64,000 bases of DNA from Endozoicomonas sp. OPT23 (lineage in GTDB: Bacteria; Pseudomonadota; Gammaproteobacteria; Pseudomonadales; Endozoicomonadaceae). The translations under genes and the position numbers were made by a program. This document shows, piece by piece, positions 9,301 through 18,874 of the stretch. Under the pieces are notes generated by a model. That model was not told the DNA's origin, ran no database searches, and was given only the letters and a program-made list of their open reading frames with translations. Every line of letters begins with the position of its first letter. Within the stretch, counting starts at the first letter, position 1. Location: NCBI RefSeq assembly GCF_009653635.1, contig NZ_PPFD01000002.1:806001-870000 (forward strand). Reading direction: 5' to 3'.

Positions 9301-9845
9301 CACAGAACGATGACCTTGAATCTGCACTGGCAACACTGGAAAATGCCATCAGAAAAATTGATAAGGAAACCCGGCAGCGATTCAAGACAACCTACGACAA
9401 GGTTAACTCGGGCTTGCAGGAGTTATTCCCAAGAGTTTTCGGTGGTGGTCAGGCCTATTTGCAGCTAACCGGAGAAGACCTGTTGGATACCGGTGTTGCC
9501 ATTATGGCGCAGCCTCCGGGCAAGAAGAACAGTACCATTCACCTGCTGTCTGGTGGTGAAAAGGCATTGACGGCGATTGCCCTGGTGTTTGCCATCTTCC
9601 AGTTGAACCCGTCACCTTTCTGTATGCTTGATGAGGTGGACGCACCGCTGGACGATGCCAACGTAGGTCGTTACGCAAAAATGGTGTCGGAGATGAGTGA
9701 TAAGGTACAGTTTGTGTTTATCACTCACAATAAGATTGCTATGCAGGCGGCCAGTCAGCTGGTGGGTGTCACCATGCAGGAAGCCGGTGTTTCCAGACCG
9801 GTATCGGTGGATATTGAAGAAGCTGCAGCAATGGCAGAGCTTTAA
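6336..9845 (+). CDS. smc: Chromosome segregation protein SMC
   Basis: 1169-residue SMC ATPase. It dimerises through its hinge and, with ScpA and ScpB, forms the condensin ring that organises and helps segregate the chromosome. The N-terminal head has the Walker A GPNGCGKSN near residue 35. Two long Glu/Gln/Arg-rich coiled coils flank a hinge at roughly residues 500-650. The C-terminal head has the ABC signature LLSGGEKALTAIAL near 1070 and Walker B FCMLDEVDAPLDD near 1099. Length is normal. AAGGAAAC sits just before the ATG. The order smc-zipA-ligA is also found in Pseudomonas. No scpA or scpB is in the window. Confidence 0.98.
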   Translation: MRLKSIKLAGFKSFVDPTTVHFPSNMCGVVGPNGCGKSNIIDAVRWVMGESSAKHLRGESMTDVIFKGSNSRKAAGKASVELIFDNNEGRITGEFAAYSEISVKRMLTTESKNFYFLNGSKCRRRDVMDIFLGTGLGPRSYSIISQGIVSTLIESKPEELRVFIEEAAGISKYKERRRETENRIRRTNENLERLTDLRDELGRRLGHLERQAQSAEKYKAFKEEERLKKAQLQALKWQGIDEKVKSQEHVIGELEVQLEAAVSDQRSSDAGMEQDRALQMELGDHFHETQAKYYGTGNEITRIEQTLRHKEERSRELNHDLQQLEQGWNEAREQMAEDQSQMEMLEAEQLEIEPELEMLQEQEHGSAELLETVEEEMHLLQQDWDNFNQRSHEPQKLAEVEQSRIQHAESVLARLQSREQKLREEAATLGGGEDTDELEVLAEKLTELEMTRETQEIRLEETQSEIEENRLQYEELQENREKVRTELSTLRGRHASLEALQQAALGQDTGVAIWLEQNRLENTPRLAEKLQVEAGWELAVETVLGNSLQALCVDGLDSVAALLGSLEQGAAVMLDASQVIAGSSDKGALKALSGKVQAGQEANGLLAGIFVADTLDQALAARGSLEAHESIITQDGIWLSANWLRVSRDVDSNSGVLERQQDLEKLTARLPELEDDSRKVDEDLIKVREKSEQLDKHRQDIQRQLSELNRAQGEVRADLGARKVRLEQFSVRRSRLEQEIVECKELSQAEQESISDSRLRLQEALDMMEMDSGRKEELLEQREQCRDKLEQVRQRSRHDKDRLHQLALRSQTIKSQMMSLKAAIERLSQQSTKLRERREMIQASLFESDSPEGDLKEQLEELLTRRLEEEEAMQKARSELEEVEQRIQQMEKSRQSAEQKATTARSRLEKLRMDWQGMQVRRTTLAEQLSEDQFDLDTVIANLPEEASESDWEQDLTTIQTRIERLGAINLAAIEEFETQMERKTYLDAQNDDLESALATLENAIRKIDKETRQRFKTTYDKVNSGLQELFPRVFGGGQAYLQLTGEDLLDTGVAIMAQPPGKKNSTIHLLSGGEKALTAIALVFAIFQLNPSPFCMLDEVDAPLDDANVGRYAKMVSEMSDKVQFVFITHNKIAMQAASQLVGVTMQEAGVSRPVSVDIEEAAAMAEL

Positions 9846-10084
9846 GAAGCGGGCATTAATGTCGTATGTACAGGGTCATTACCCATTTTTGTAAAAAAAG
9901 CGCAAATAGACCATGTACGGACTGATAGAATCAGGTAGGGTTCTGACAGAGAATAACTAACAGGGAATAGTTGTTGTAACGTGAATCTTCATCGTTTTTT
10001 TATTGGTTTTTATTTGTTTGTGTTTCAGAGTAAAGTTTCAGGGAGTGCCAGTGGAACTGGCAATCCAGAGCGTATGAAGGCGGC

Positions 10085-11149
10085 ATGGAAATGAGTTTAC
10101 GTGAATGGTTGGTACTGATAGGGATTATCATTATTGCCGGAGTTCTGGCAGATGGTTATCGGCGGATGCGTCTGGCAAAAAAACGCTCGGAAGAGTTGTC
10201 TTTCGGGTTAGAAGACGTAGCCCCTGGTGAAGACAACTACGGTAGTGAGTTGCCCAATGGCGGTGCCAGAAAACTGGCCGGTGACTTTGACGAGTCCTAT
10301 GAAGGTTCGCATGACAGCGCTTATGAAAAGAGCGCTCGACAGCCAATGGAATCTGTCAGGAGCTGGGCTCGTCAGGAAGAGACTGCTCATCTTCAGGTGA
10401 AAGATCGCATTGAGCCGGGGCTGACCGATTTTGATGAGCCTGCTGCAAAACCTGCGCAGCCAGGAAAGAGAGAGCCTGCATCCGGGTACAAAGCGGAAGA
10501 TGATGTACCAACGCTGACTCAGGTGAATGATCCTGTTGAACGTCAGTCTGTCAGCCAGGAAATGTCCATGGTTGAAGAGATTGAACATGCTCAGGACAGA
10601 ATAACCGCCGAGCAAACCACTCGAATGGTTCAGCAGGAGCTGGCCATGGAGCCTACGGCTGTTAAACGTGCCGAGAAAAAAGGCAGCAAGAAACAGGAAA
10701 AGGCATCGAAGCGTCCTTCTGCCAAAGAAGTACTGGTGATTAACCTGCTGGCTAAGGAAGAGGCATTTGAAGGTTCTGTTTTAATGAAGCAGATTCCTGA
10801 TGCAGGGCTGAAATTTGGTGAAATGTCTATCTTTCACCGTCATGCCCGTAAGGATGGAACCGGACAGGTTCTGTTCAGTCTGGCTAATGGTGTGGAACCG
10901 GGAACTTTTAATATTTCCCGTATGGAAAGTTCCAGCACACCGGTGATCAGTTTGTTTATGGGGCTGCCCGGACCAGCTGAGCCACTGAAGGCTTTCACAC
11001 TGATGGCAGAAACAGCTAGGCACCTGGCTCTTGACCTGGGTGCAGAGTTGAAAGACGAAGATATGAGTGTGCTGACTCAGCAGACTCTGGAACATTACCG
11101 TCAGCGTATCAGGGATTTTGAACGTAAATCTCTGACTCAAAAAGCCTGA
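10085..11149 (+). CDS. zipA: Cell division protein ZipA
   Basis: 354 residues. ZipA is an inner-membrane protein that binds the C-terminal tail of FtsZ, tethers the Z ring and helps recruit later division proteins. A single N-terminal membrane anchor (LVLIGIIIIAGVLADGYRRMR) leads into a long charged, Pro/Gln/Glu-rich linker (about 40-215). The globular FtsZ-binding domain runs from about residue 220 to 345 (VLVINLLAKEEAFEG, then FGEMSIFHRH, FNISRMES and FMGLPGPAEPLKAFTLM). It lies between smc and ligA, the order expected in this group. An in-frame ATG at 10091 is an equally possible start. Confidence 0.95.
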   Translation: MEMSLREWLVLIGIIIIAGVLADGYRRMRLAKKRSEELSFGLEDVAPGEDNYGSELPNGGARKLAGDFDESYEGSHDSAYEKSARQPMESVRSWARQEETAHLQVKDRIEPGLTDFDEPAAKPAQPGKREPASGYKAEDDVPTLTQVNDPVERQSVSQEMSMVEEIEHAQDRITAEQTTRMVQQELAMEPTAVKRAEKKGSKKQEKASKRPSAKEVLVINLLAKEEAFEGSVLMKQIPDAGLKFGEMSIFHRHARKDGTGQVLFSLANGVEPGTFNISRMESSSTPVISLFMGLPGPAEPLKAFTLMAETARHLALDLGAELKDEDMSVLTQQTLEHYRQRIRDFERKSLTQKA

Positions 11150-13291
<2,142 letters not shown>

Positions 13292-13294
13292 GAA

Positions 13295-13870
13295 ATGAGA
13301 ATGGGACTGGCGCTGCTGTTAACAGGGTGTTTATTTCTAACGGGTTGTGCCAGCACCTCTCCGCCTTCGAACCCCAATAATCTCTGCAGTATTTTCAAGC
13401 AGAAGAGCAATTGGTATGACTCTGCTTCTGATGCTAACGATAAGTGGGGTACGCCGATCCAGATCATGATGGCGATCATGTATCAGGAATCCAGTTACCG
13501 TCATGATGCTCAGCCGCCAAGGCCATGGTTTCTGTTTATACCGTTGCCAAGAAACTCCTCTGCTTATGGTTATGCACAGGCTCAGGACGGTACCTGGGAT
13601 ATGTACCTGAATGAAACCAGTGGCTGGTTCAGGGATCGGGATGATTTTGAAGACGCCATCGATTTTATCGGCTGGTACACCAACAAGACCCGCAAGGTGA
13701 ACGGCGTTTCACTCTGGCGGGCTGACCTGCAGTACCTTAATTACCATGAAGGTTGGGGCGGCTATAAGCGAGGCTCTCACCGCAGTAAACCCTGGTTGAT
13801 GTCTACGGCGAGAAAAGTGAAAAGCAGGGCGTCCAATTACGGGGAACAGCTGAGACGCTGCAATCTTTAA
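13295..13870 (+). CDS. Transglycosylase SLT-domain lipoprotein
   Basis: 191 residues. Two overlapping lipobox-like sites (LTGC at 9-12 and 15-18) precede CASTSPPSNPN, so it is a predicted lipoprotein, probably outer membrane. The central part resembles the SLT lysozyme fold: PIQIMMAIMYQESSYRHDA with likely catalytic Glu65, then SAYGYAQAQDGTWDMY in place of the usual A-GLMQ motif. Such enzymes cleave the glycan strands of peptidoglycan. It starts 4 nt after the ligA stop and is probably co-transcribed with it. Activity is inferred from the fold motifs. Confidence 0.85.
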   Translation: MRMGLALLLTGCLFLTGCASTSPPSNPNNLCSIFKQKSNWYDSASDANDKWGTPIQIMMAIMYQESSYRHDAQPPRPWFLFIPLPRNSSAYGYAQAQDGTWDMYLNETSGWFRDRDDFEDAIDFIGWYTNKTRKVNGVSLWRADLQYLNYHEGWGGYKRGSHRSKPWLMSTARKVKSRASNYGEQLRRCNL

Positions 13871-13882
13871 CGCATAAACTTT

Positions 13883-14107
13883 TCAGTGACCAAAGGCTGA
13901 TGCTTCAGCCTTTGGTACGATGTTTACACTCTCTGTTTCCGCATCAAAAACAATTACAGCTTCCCCCACTTTCAATTGTTGAACGACTTGCTGGATTCTT
14001 TTCTCCAGAGAAAGGTCATAGCCATTATCCGTGCCATTTCTACTGACAAATTCCGAAACAAGGTTCATCAGGGTGTCCTGCTCGATTTGCTGCCAGGGGA
14101 TAATCAT
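13883..14107 (-). CDS. yheU: YheU family protein (UPF0270)
   Basis: 74 residues, the usual family size. It shows the YheU opening MIIPWQQIEQDTLMNLVSEF, then V-R-GTD-GYDLSLEKRI, and the GEAVIVFDAETESVNIVP ending. The role of the family is unknown. It converges on the lipoprotein gene, with only 12 bp between the stops. Confidence 0.88.
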   Translation of the reverse strand: MIIPWQQIEQDTLMNLVSEFVSRNGTDNGYDLSLEKRIQQVVQQLKVGEAVIVFDAETESVNIVPKAEASAFGH

Positions 14108-14264
14108 TGGTGGTTACCGATTTAAGAGACGAGGTCATTATAAACTCATCCTCTCTGAGTTGGACAAATGTACTAATAAAAGGTTCTTAGCAGCAGGAAT
14201 TAATAAAGAAAAAGTTTAAGAACTGACTATTCTTACTGAGGTGTTGTTTAAGGTAAGAAGTAAT

Positions 14265-15992
14265 ATGAAGCCGCAGCTCCTCTCCTGCTTGAAGTTATTT
14301 CCTATTGCCATCTGTTTTATGGCCAAAGCCAGTTTTTCGTACGCTGGTTTTGAAGAGCATATACTCGAACATGATCCTCGTTGGGACGGAGCACTGCAGG
14401 TACAGCTGCAGGCAAACGGCACCCTACTAGCGAAGGAGGGTGACAGTCTCTGTACCGAGCTTGATGAGCAATCCCGCCTCTGGTTGAAAGTAAGCTTACC
14501 TGCGGACCGGGCTCAAGATGTGAATGTGGCAAAGATTCCTTATGCAGAAGATGCCTGCACTCTGGACGGTTGCCCATGGTCGGATGGTTTTCCTTATGAA
14601 CTGGACGACCTCTATCTCGCAACACCTTCGATGTTAGATGGTTTTAAGCATCAAAAAATTACTACTCATACATCCAATGACGTAGTTCACAGGCTGATAA
14701 AAACAGGCGGTAAACCCTATCAGCGAGTATGCCTGAATAAGCAGGCTGTCCGGTCGAATGAGAATTCGACGTTTGAGTTAACAGGCAAATACGCAGGAAA
14801 ACTGTTAGCGCTCTGGTTGGTCGGAAAGGTAACGAACGATCAGCTTGTTGACTTTAAAAATGGAATGTTCAGTGAAGCAATACAACATTATGGAATGCTG
14901 GAAGCGCATGTCAGTTTTGCTACCGATTCAGTCAAATTTCTCCAGACTCATTTTGATTTTAGCCCTCAGCTCAGTAATTGCCTGGTGGCTGCAACCTATG
15001 GGCTGGGGTACCTGATCAGCCATGGTTCCGTTAATGCCATTGATCCTGGTAATCTGAACTTTAAAAACAGTGCTGACTTTTTTCTACCTGGGGCAATGGT
15101 GGGTGCCGGGATAGAGTGTGCCGATATGTCTATCGTTACGCCTTACATTTCCGAATGGTTCAGTAAGTCTTCGGACAGTCAGCAGTCTGAAATGAGCGCA
15201 CTGATTTCTGAAATTTTTAAAGGGCCAGGGCTTTTGGCGGCCCTCATCACAACGGAAGGTTTCTTTAATCCGGAAGGTATCTCGGTACTGTTGGCCAAAA
15301 CGAGAATCAAAACGTCTATAAACACGAAAGTGTTTATAAATAGATATGCACGTAAGAAATTCACTGATCAAAGAGGGCTTGAATTCCTGGTTGATCTGGT
15401 TGGAGCCATGGCATTTGAAGGAACTGTTGACAGCTTTGGTGGTGCTTCTACATCGATATTCATGGGTGAATACTATAAGCAGATGGGGCAGGATCAGTTT
15501 CGCTGGCAATCTGCAGTTCCTGATGGCGCGAGCTATGTTGATACTGCCTCGTATCTTGTTCTATCGGCTGTAGCATGGCATGTGCTGGAAGGTGTAGTTA
15601 ACTTTCCTGAGAGAGCAAAGCTGATACCTGCGATAGCTGGCATATTTAACAATGCCTCCCCGGTTTTTTTGAGTAGCTTTGCCGGGCGTCTCTGGAGTGA
15701 CATCGGATCTTTGGCAGGTGGAGTAGGAAAAATTGGTTCGTATCTGCACAGCACATTTGTACCTGCAACCCCTTTTGTGAGCAAGTCACTGGGGTTGGGG
15801 GCTGTCACCAACTTTGCCAAGGGAGGAGCCATGTACGTTGGAGTCAACTATTTTGGAAACTATATAGTTGTTCCGCAAGTCACAAGGTTCAATCGTCATC
15901 TAGTCAAAAACACCCAAAGAGGAAGCCTTATGAGGCGCTTCGTTCAGTCGGGTGTGATGTTCACCATTCATTATTCCATGGTTAAAAAGTGA
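14265..15992 (+). CDS. Unrecognised secreted or membrane-associated protein
   Basis: About 575 residues from ATG 14265, which is preceded by a purine-rich AAGGTAAGAAG; the frame is open from 14241. A signal peptide is likely (LLSCLKLFPIAICFMAKASFSYAG). The mature N-terminal third has several cysteines (SLCTEL, DACTLDGCPW) and is acidic. The rest is rich in small hydrophobic stretches (LVAATYGLGYLISHGS, FLPGAMVGAGIECADMS, FAKGGAMYVGVNYFGNY), which may be amphipathic or membrane-inserting helices. I recognise no domain. The gene stands alone between yheU and trmO. Confidence 0.7.
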   Translation: MKPQLLSCLKLFPIAICFMAKASFSYAGFEEHILEHDPRWDGALQVQLQANGTLLAKEGDSLCTELDEQSRLWLKVSLPADRAQDVNVAKIPYAEDACTLDGCPWSDGFPYELDDLYLATPSMLDGFKHQKITTHTSNDVVHRLIKTGGKPYQRVCLNKQAVRSNENSTFELTGKYAGKLLALWLVGKVTNDQLVDFKNGMFSEAIQHYGMLEAHVSFATDSVKFLQTHFDFSPQLSNCLVAATYGLGYLISHGSVNAIDPGNLNFKNSADFFLPGAMVGAGIECADMSIVTPYISEWFSKSSDSQQSEMSALISEIFKGPGLLAALITTEGFFNPEGISVLLAKTRIKTSINTKVFINRYARKKFTDQRGLEFLVDLVGAMAFEGTVDSFGGASTSIFMGEYYKQMGQDQFRWQSAVPDGASYVDTASYLVLSAVAWHVLEGVVNFPERAKLIPAIAGIFNNASPVFLSSFAGRLWSDIGSLAGGVGKIGSYLHSTFVPATPFVSKSLGLGAVTNFAKGGAMYVGVNYFGNYIVVPQVTRFNRHLVKNTQRGSLMRRFVQSGVMFTIHYSMVKK

Positions 15993-16011
15993 CTTAGCAG
16001 AAAAGCTACCG

Positions 16012-16731
16012 TTATGTCTGCTGGTAAGGCTCCAGGTCCATCACAAGGAAGTGATCGCCTTTTGATTCCCAGACTACATTAACATCCCATAAAGCTGATC
16101 CATGACGTCTGTCAGTGGTTTCTCTTAGATACGCTGGTCTTGGATCTTGCCCCAGAACCTGTTTGACCAGTTCTACTAATGACCGGCCAGTTCGCTTCTC
16201 GTAGCTCAGGCATTTAGCCATAGCCTCTTCGGTAAACTCGACTTCTGCCATCACCGCAGGTAAAGGTGCAAAACCTCCTTTTGCTTCAGGCAGTGCATCG
16301 GCATAGGGAAGGTAGGGTTTTATATCGATCACAGGTGTGCCATCCAGCAGGTCAGCCTCAGCCAGCTTCAGAATCAATTTTCCGTTACCGGACTCAATAC
16401 TCTTCAGACGGACAACAGACAACCCCATCGGGTTGGGTCGATGAGTTGAACGGGTAGCAAATACGCCCACCCGCTGTTTGCCACCCAGCCTTGGTGGACG
16501 AATGGTTGGGCGCCAGCCTTCGTCTATGGTCTGGTGAAAGATGAAGTGTACCCAGATATGAGAAAAACCTTCCAATCCTCGAACCAGGTTCTCCTGATTA
16601 TAAGGCGGTAGCAATTCCAGCTCAGCCTCTGCCGCTGTGACAATGCCAGGCTGACGAGGAATTCCGAACTTCTGCCGATAGCAGGAGTGAATGATGCCAA
16701 TCTGGTCAAACTGGAAAGGGCTGTTACTCAC
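16012..16731 (-). CDS. trmO: tRNA (N6-threonylcarbamoyladenosine-37 N6)-methyltransferase TrmO
   Basis: 239 residues, close to the E. coli protein (YaeB/TsaA). TrmO uses S-adenosylmethionine to methylate t6A37 to m6t6A in tRNA-Thr(GGU). The TrmO fold is shown by IGIIHSCYRQKFGIPRQPG, LVRGLEGFSHIWVHFIFH, GVFATRSTHRPNPMGLSVV and the DIKPYLPYAD motif. The C-terminal domain (AKCLSYEKRTGRSLVELVKQ) is also typical. The start is a GTG at 16731. It is transcribed towards the 14265 gene. It modifies the same anticodon loop that the thrS leader hairpins copy, although the two loci are not linked. Confidence 0.93.
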   Translation of the reverse strand: MSNSPFQFDQIGIIHSCYRQKFGIPRQPGIVTAAEAELELLPPYNQENLVRGLEGFSHIWVHFIFHQTIDEGWRPTIRPPRLGGKQRVGVFATRSTHRPNPMGLSVVRLKSIESGNGKLILKLAEADLLDGTPVIDIKPYLPYADALPEAKGGFAPLPAVMAEVEFTEEAMAKCLSYEKRTGRSLVELVKQVLGQDPRPAYLRETTDRRHGSALWDVNVVWESKGDHFLVMDLEPYQQT

Positions 16732-16856
16732 GGGCTGTCCAAACTAAAAAATTGAGTCAGGAATATAAAGGAATCGCCTGCGTGCATAAAGGAGAAGAGG
16801 TCCTGAGTAACAACAGGGTTTTTACTCATTCACCTTGCTCAAGGATGAGGAATCTC

Positions 16857-17963
16857 ATGAAAAGAACAGTGATTTTGTTATTGGGGCTGCTTTTAACAAT
16901 CAAGCTTTCTGCTGCCGGTCATACGGTGCATATTTTGATGAGTGATAAGGCGAGAAGTTTGTTAAACAATGACAGCCTGCAGGAATTGTTGAACGCCAAC
17001 AAAAACTACTGGGTGGTCGGCTCTATCTTGCCTGACGGTGGTTATATCAATCATTACAGTTATGCGGAACCTGCTCATTGGCCTGCTTTTCATGTCTCTT
17101 ACTTCACTTATATTCAGGAACAGTGTTCCGGACAGCTGGAAACTAAAAGGTGTCAGCAGTTGTTTGCCCATATGCTGGGCATGGCAGCGCACGGATTTGA
17201 AGACGAGTGCTATGACATACTGCTGGACGACCGGGCAGCAAGAGTCGATCCGAAAGAGCGGCCCGGACCTTTGTCGGCCAGAGATACAATGGTGGATAAA
17301 TACGCAGTGTATGATTATCAAAATAACTGGAATTTGTTTCCGGTAGCTGTAACGCCAGCAGAGGATGTGTTCAAAGTACTGTCAGAAAGAATGAGGGTCC
17401 CTAACGTGGAGCTTGAACACATCAAAGTGGGCGAGCTAACCATGATTTCAGCCTCTTCGCTGGAGCGAAGTATTGTCGGCGTTGCATCCAATTATACAGA
17501 CAGCATGCTTTATCCATGGTTAAGAAAGACTTATATCACGGGGCCGGGGGGGATAGATTTTTCAGGTAATGCACTGGTCAACCTATGGGGGTTTTACTGG
17601 AATAAGTTTCACGGGGTCTCAACAGCGGCCAGACCGACAGTGTTTCCAGCGGATGGCGGTTACATACTGCCGGATAAAAATGATCCCTGGGGACGTTTTA
17701 CATTTATTTCTGATCGCCCACTGGATACCTGGAGCTTCTATAACAACTATACAGTGGTGCAGGAGCCTTTAGGTATTCCGGTCAAGGGCTGGATTAAACA
17801 GCGTTCAGGTTATGTTGTTAATTTTGTGCCTTCTCAGCCTCTGCAGGTAGGGGAAACCTATAAAGCCGTCATATCCAGTGACGTGGTTGATATCTGGGGC
17901 GAAAAGATTTTTGAAGAAGATTTCAGCTGGACGGTGACGGTTCAACCTGAAGATAGCTGGTGA
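16857..17963 (+). CDS. Secreted zinc-dependent phospholipase C-like protein with a C-terminal Ig-like domain
   Basis: About 368 residues from ATG 16857, which has AGGA 5-6 nt upstream; the frame is open from 16752. A signal peptide ends near LSAAGH. The mature N-terminus resembles zinc-dependent phospholipase C/S1-P1-like folds: GHTVHILMSDKA, then WVVGSILPDGGYINHY, HWPAFHVSYF and HMLGMAAHGFEDE give the spaced His/Asp residues that bind zinc. The last 80 or so residues (RPLDTWSFYNNYTVV, VPSQPLQVGETYKAVIS) resemble a bacterial Ig-like domain (Big_5 type). The likely role is hydrolysis of a lipid or phosphoester outside the cell. The family call is moderate. Confidence 0.6.
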   Translation: MKRTVILLLGLLLTIKLSAAGHTVHILMSDKARSLLNNDSLQELLNANKNYWVVGSILPDGGYINHYSYAEPAHWPAFHVSYFTYIQEQCSGQLETKRCQQLFAHMLGMAAHGFEDECYDILLDDRAARVDPKERPGPLSARDTMVDKYAVYDYQNNWNLFPVAVTPAEDVFKVLSERMRVPNVELEHIKVGELTMISASSLERSIVGVASNYTDSMLYPWLRKTYITGPGGIDFSGNALVNLWGFYWNKFHGVSTAARPTVFPADGGYILPDKNDPWGRFTFISDRPLDTWSFYNNYTVVQEPLGIPVKGWIKQRSGYVVNFVPSQPLQVGETYKAVISSDVVDIWGEKIFEEDFSWTVTVQPEDSW

Positions 17964-18019
17964 TGTTAGCCATACTTGCCGGATTGTTATGAACTTTTTC
18001 GACCATAGCTAATAGAGTG

Positions 18020-18067
18020 CTATTCAACTGTTGCAGAAATGGACAACAACAAAACAGTATTGAATAG
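18020..18067 (+). promoter_or_regulatory. Inverted repeat ending at the ribosome binding site of the 18077 gene
   Basis: The arms CTATTCAA+CTGTT (18020-18032) and AACAG+TTGAATAG (18053-18067) are complementary over 13 bp with a 2-nt bulge. The right arm runs directly into the AGGAG ribosome binding site. It may be a leader hairpin that modulates translation, or an operator. No U-run follows, so it is not a terminator. Confidence 0.4.
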
Positions 18068-18076
18068 GAGTAAACT

Positions 18077-18841
18077 ATGGACAGTTTAATTACAGTGAGA
18101 AACCCTTCAATCTGGGGCGCTCATCCGTCAGAAAGCGTTAATACAAAAAGCTCTGCTGAAAATCGTGTAGATCAGCTGCAGACAGTACCTCCCAGTCTTC
18201 CAAGAACAACATATAGCCAGCAGGGTGAGACTATAGCGACCAGTTTGTTGGAGAGAGCTGTGACTGTTGACGATTACCGCTTACCTTATGAAGCACAGTC
18301 TGCACCAACAACTATTCCAGCGAAAATGAAACGACTGGCATTACAGATAAAAACAGGTCTGTCTGTGTTAGGAACGAATGCCTGGAAAGGTATCAAAAGC
18401 AGTGTCTCTGCCTGTGTGATACTTGTTTCCGGCGTTGCTGGTGGGTTTGGTGCTGCCTCTGGTGGTGTCGCTGCCATGGTCACAATGAGCGGAGGCCTGT
18501 CTATGGGGGCTTTGTTACCGGGTGTGACGATGGGAGCAGCTGCTGCACCATTAGGATGTTTTATTGGAATGGGAACAGCCTTAGCTGTATTAGTTACAGG
18601 AGGTGCTACGTATGGCCTTTATAAAGGGGCTAGATATCTCAGTCAGTCTCCGGAGCAACGCTTTGTAAGCGAATATAAGCAGCTTCAGAGCGCTTATAAA
18701 AAACTGACCGGCAGGCAGAGTGGATTCTGTATGGAAAGCAGGATGGCTAATGCGGCAAAGATTCAACAAGTGAAAGCTGAGCTGGCCAGCATGAATAACG
18801 AGTATGAGCGAATCCTGGTCGCCAGACAGGAGATTGTTTGA
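18077..18841 (+). CDS. Unrecognised protein with a long Gly/Ala-rich hydrophobic core
   Basis: 254 residues with a good AGGAG site before the ATG. There is no signal peptide. Residues 1-80 are polar, Ser/Thr/Pro-rich and look unstructured. Residues about 108-185 are a Gly/Ala-rich hydrophobic region (VILVSGVAGGFGAASGG, TMGAAAAPLGCFIGMG), enough for two or three membrane-inserting helices. A charged helical tail follows (LQSAYKKLTGRQ, KIQQVKAELASMNNEYERI). Disordered N-terminus, hydrophobic hairpin and coiled tail are found in some secreted effectors that insert in host membranes, but also in other proteins. I recognise no family. Confidence 0.65.
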   Translation: MDSLITVRNPSIWGAHPSESVNTKSSAENRVDQLQTVPPSLPRTTYSQQGETIATSLLERAVTVDDYRLPYEAQSAPTTIPAKMKRLALQIKTGLSVLGTNAWKGIKSSVSACVILVSGVAGGFGAASGGVAAMVTMSGGLSMGALLPGVTMGAAAAPLGCFIGMGTALAVLVTGGATYGLYKGARYLSQSPEQRFVSEYKQLQSAYKKLTGRQSGFCMESRMANAAKIQQVKAELASMNNEYERILVARQEIV

Positions 18842-18874
18842 TACTTCTCTGAAATCTGTAAATAAAAGCTGAAG

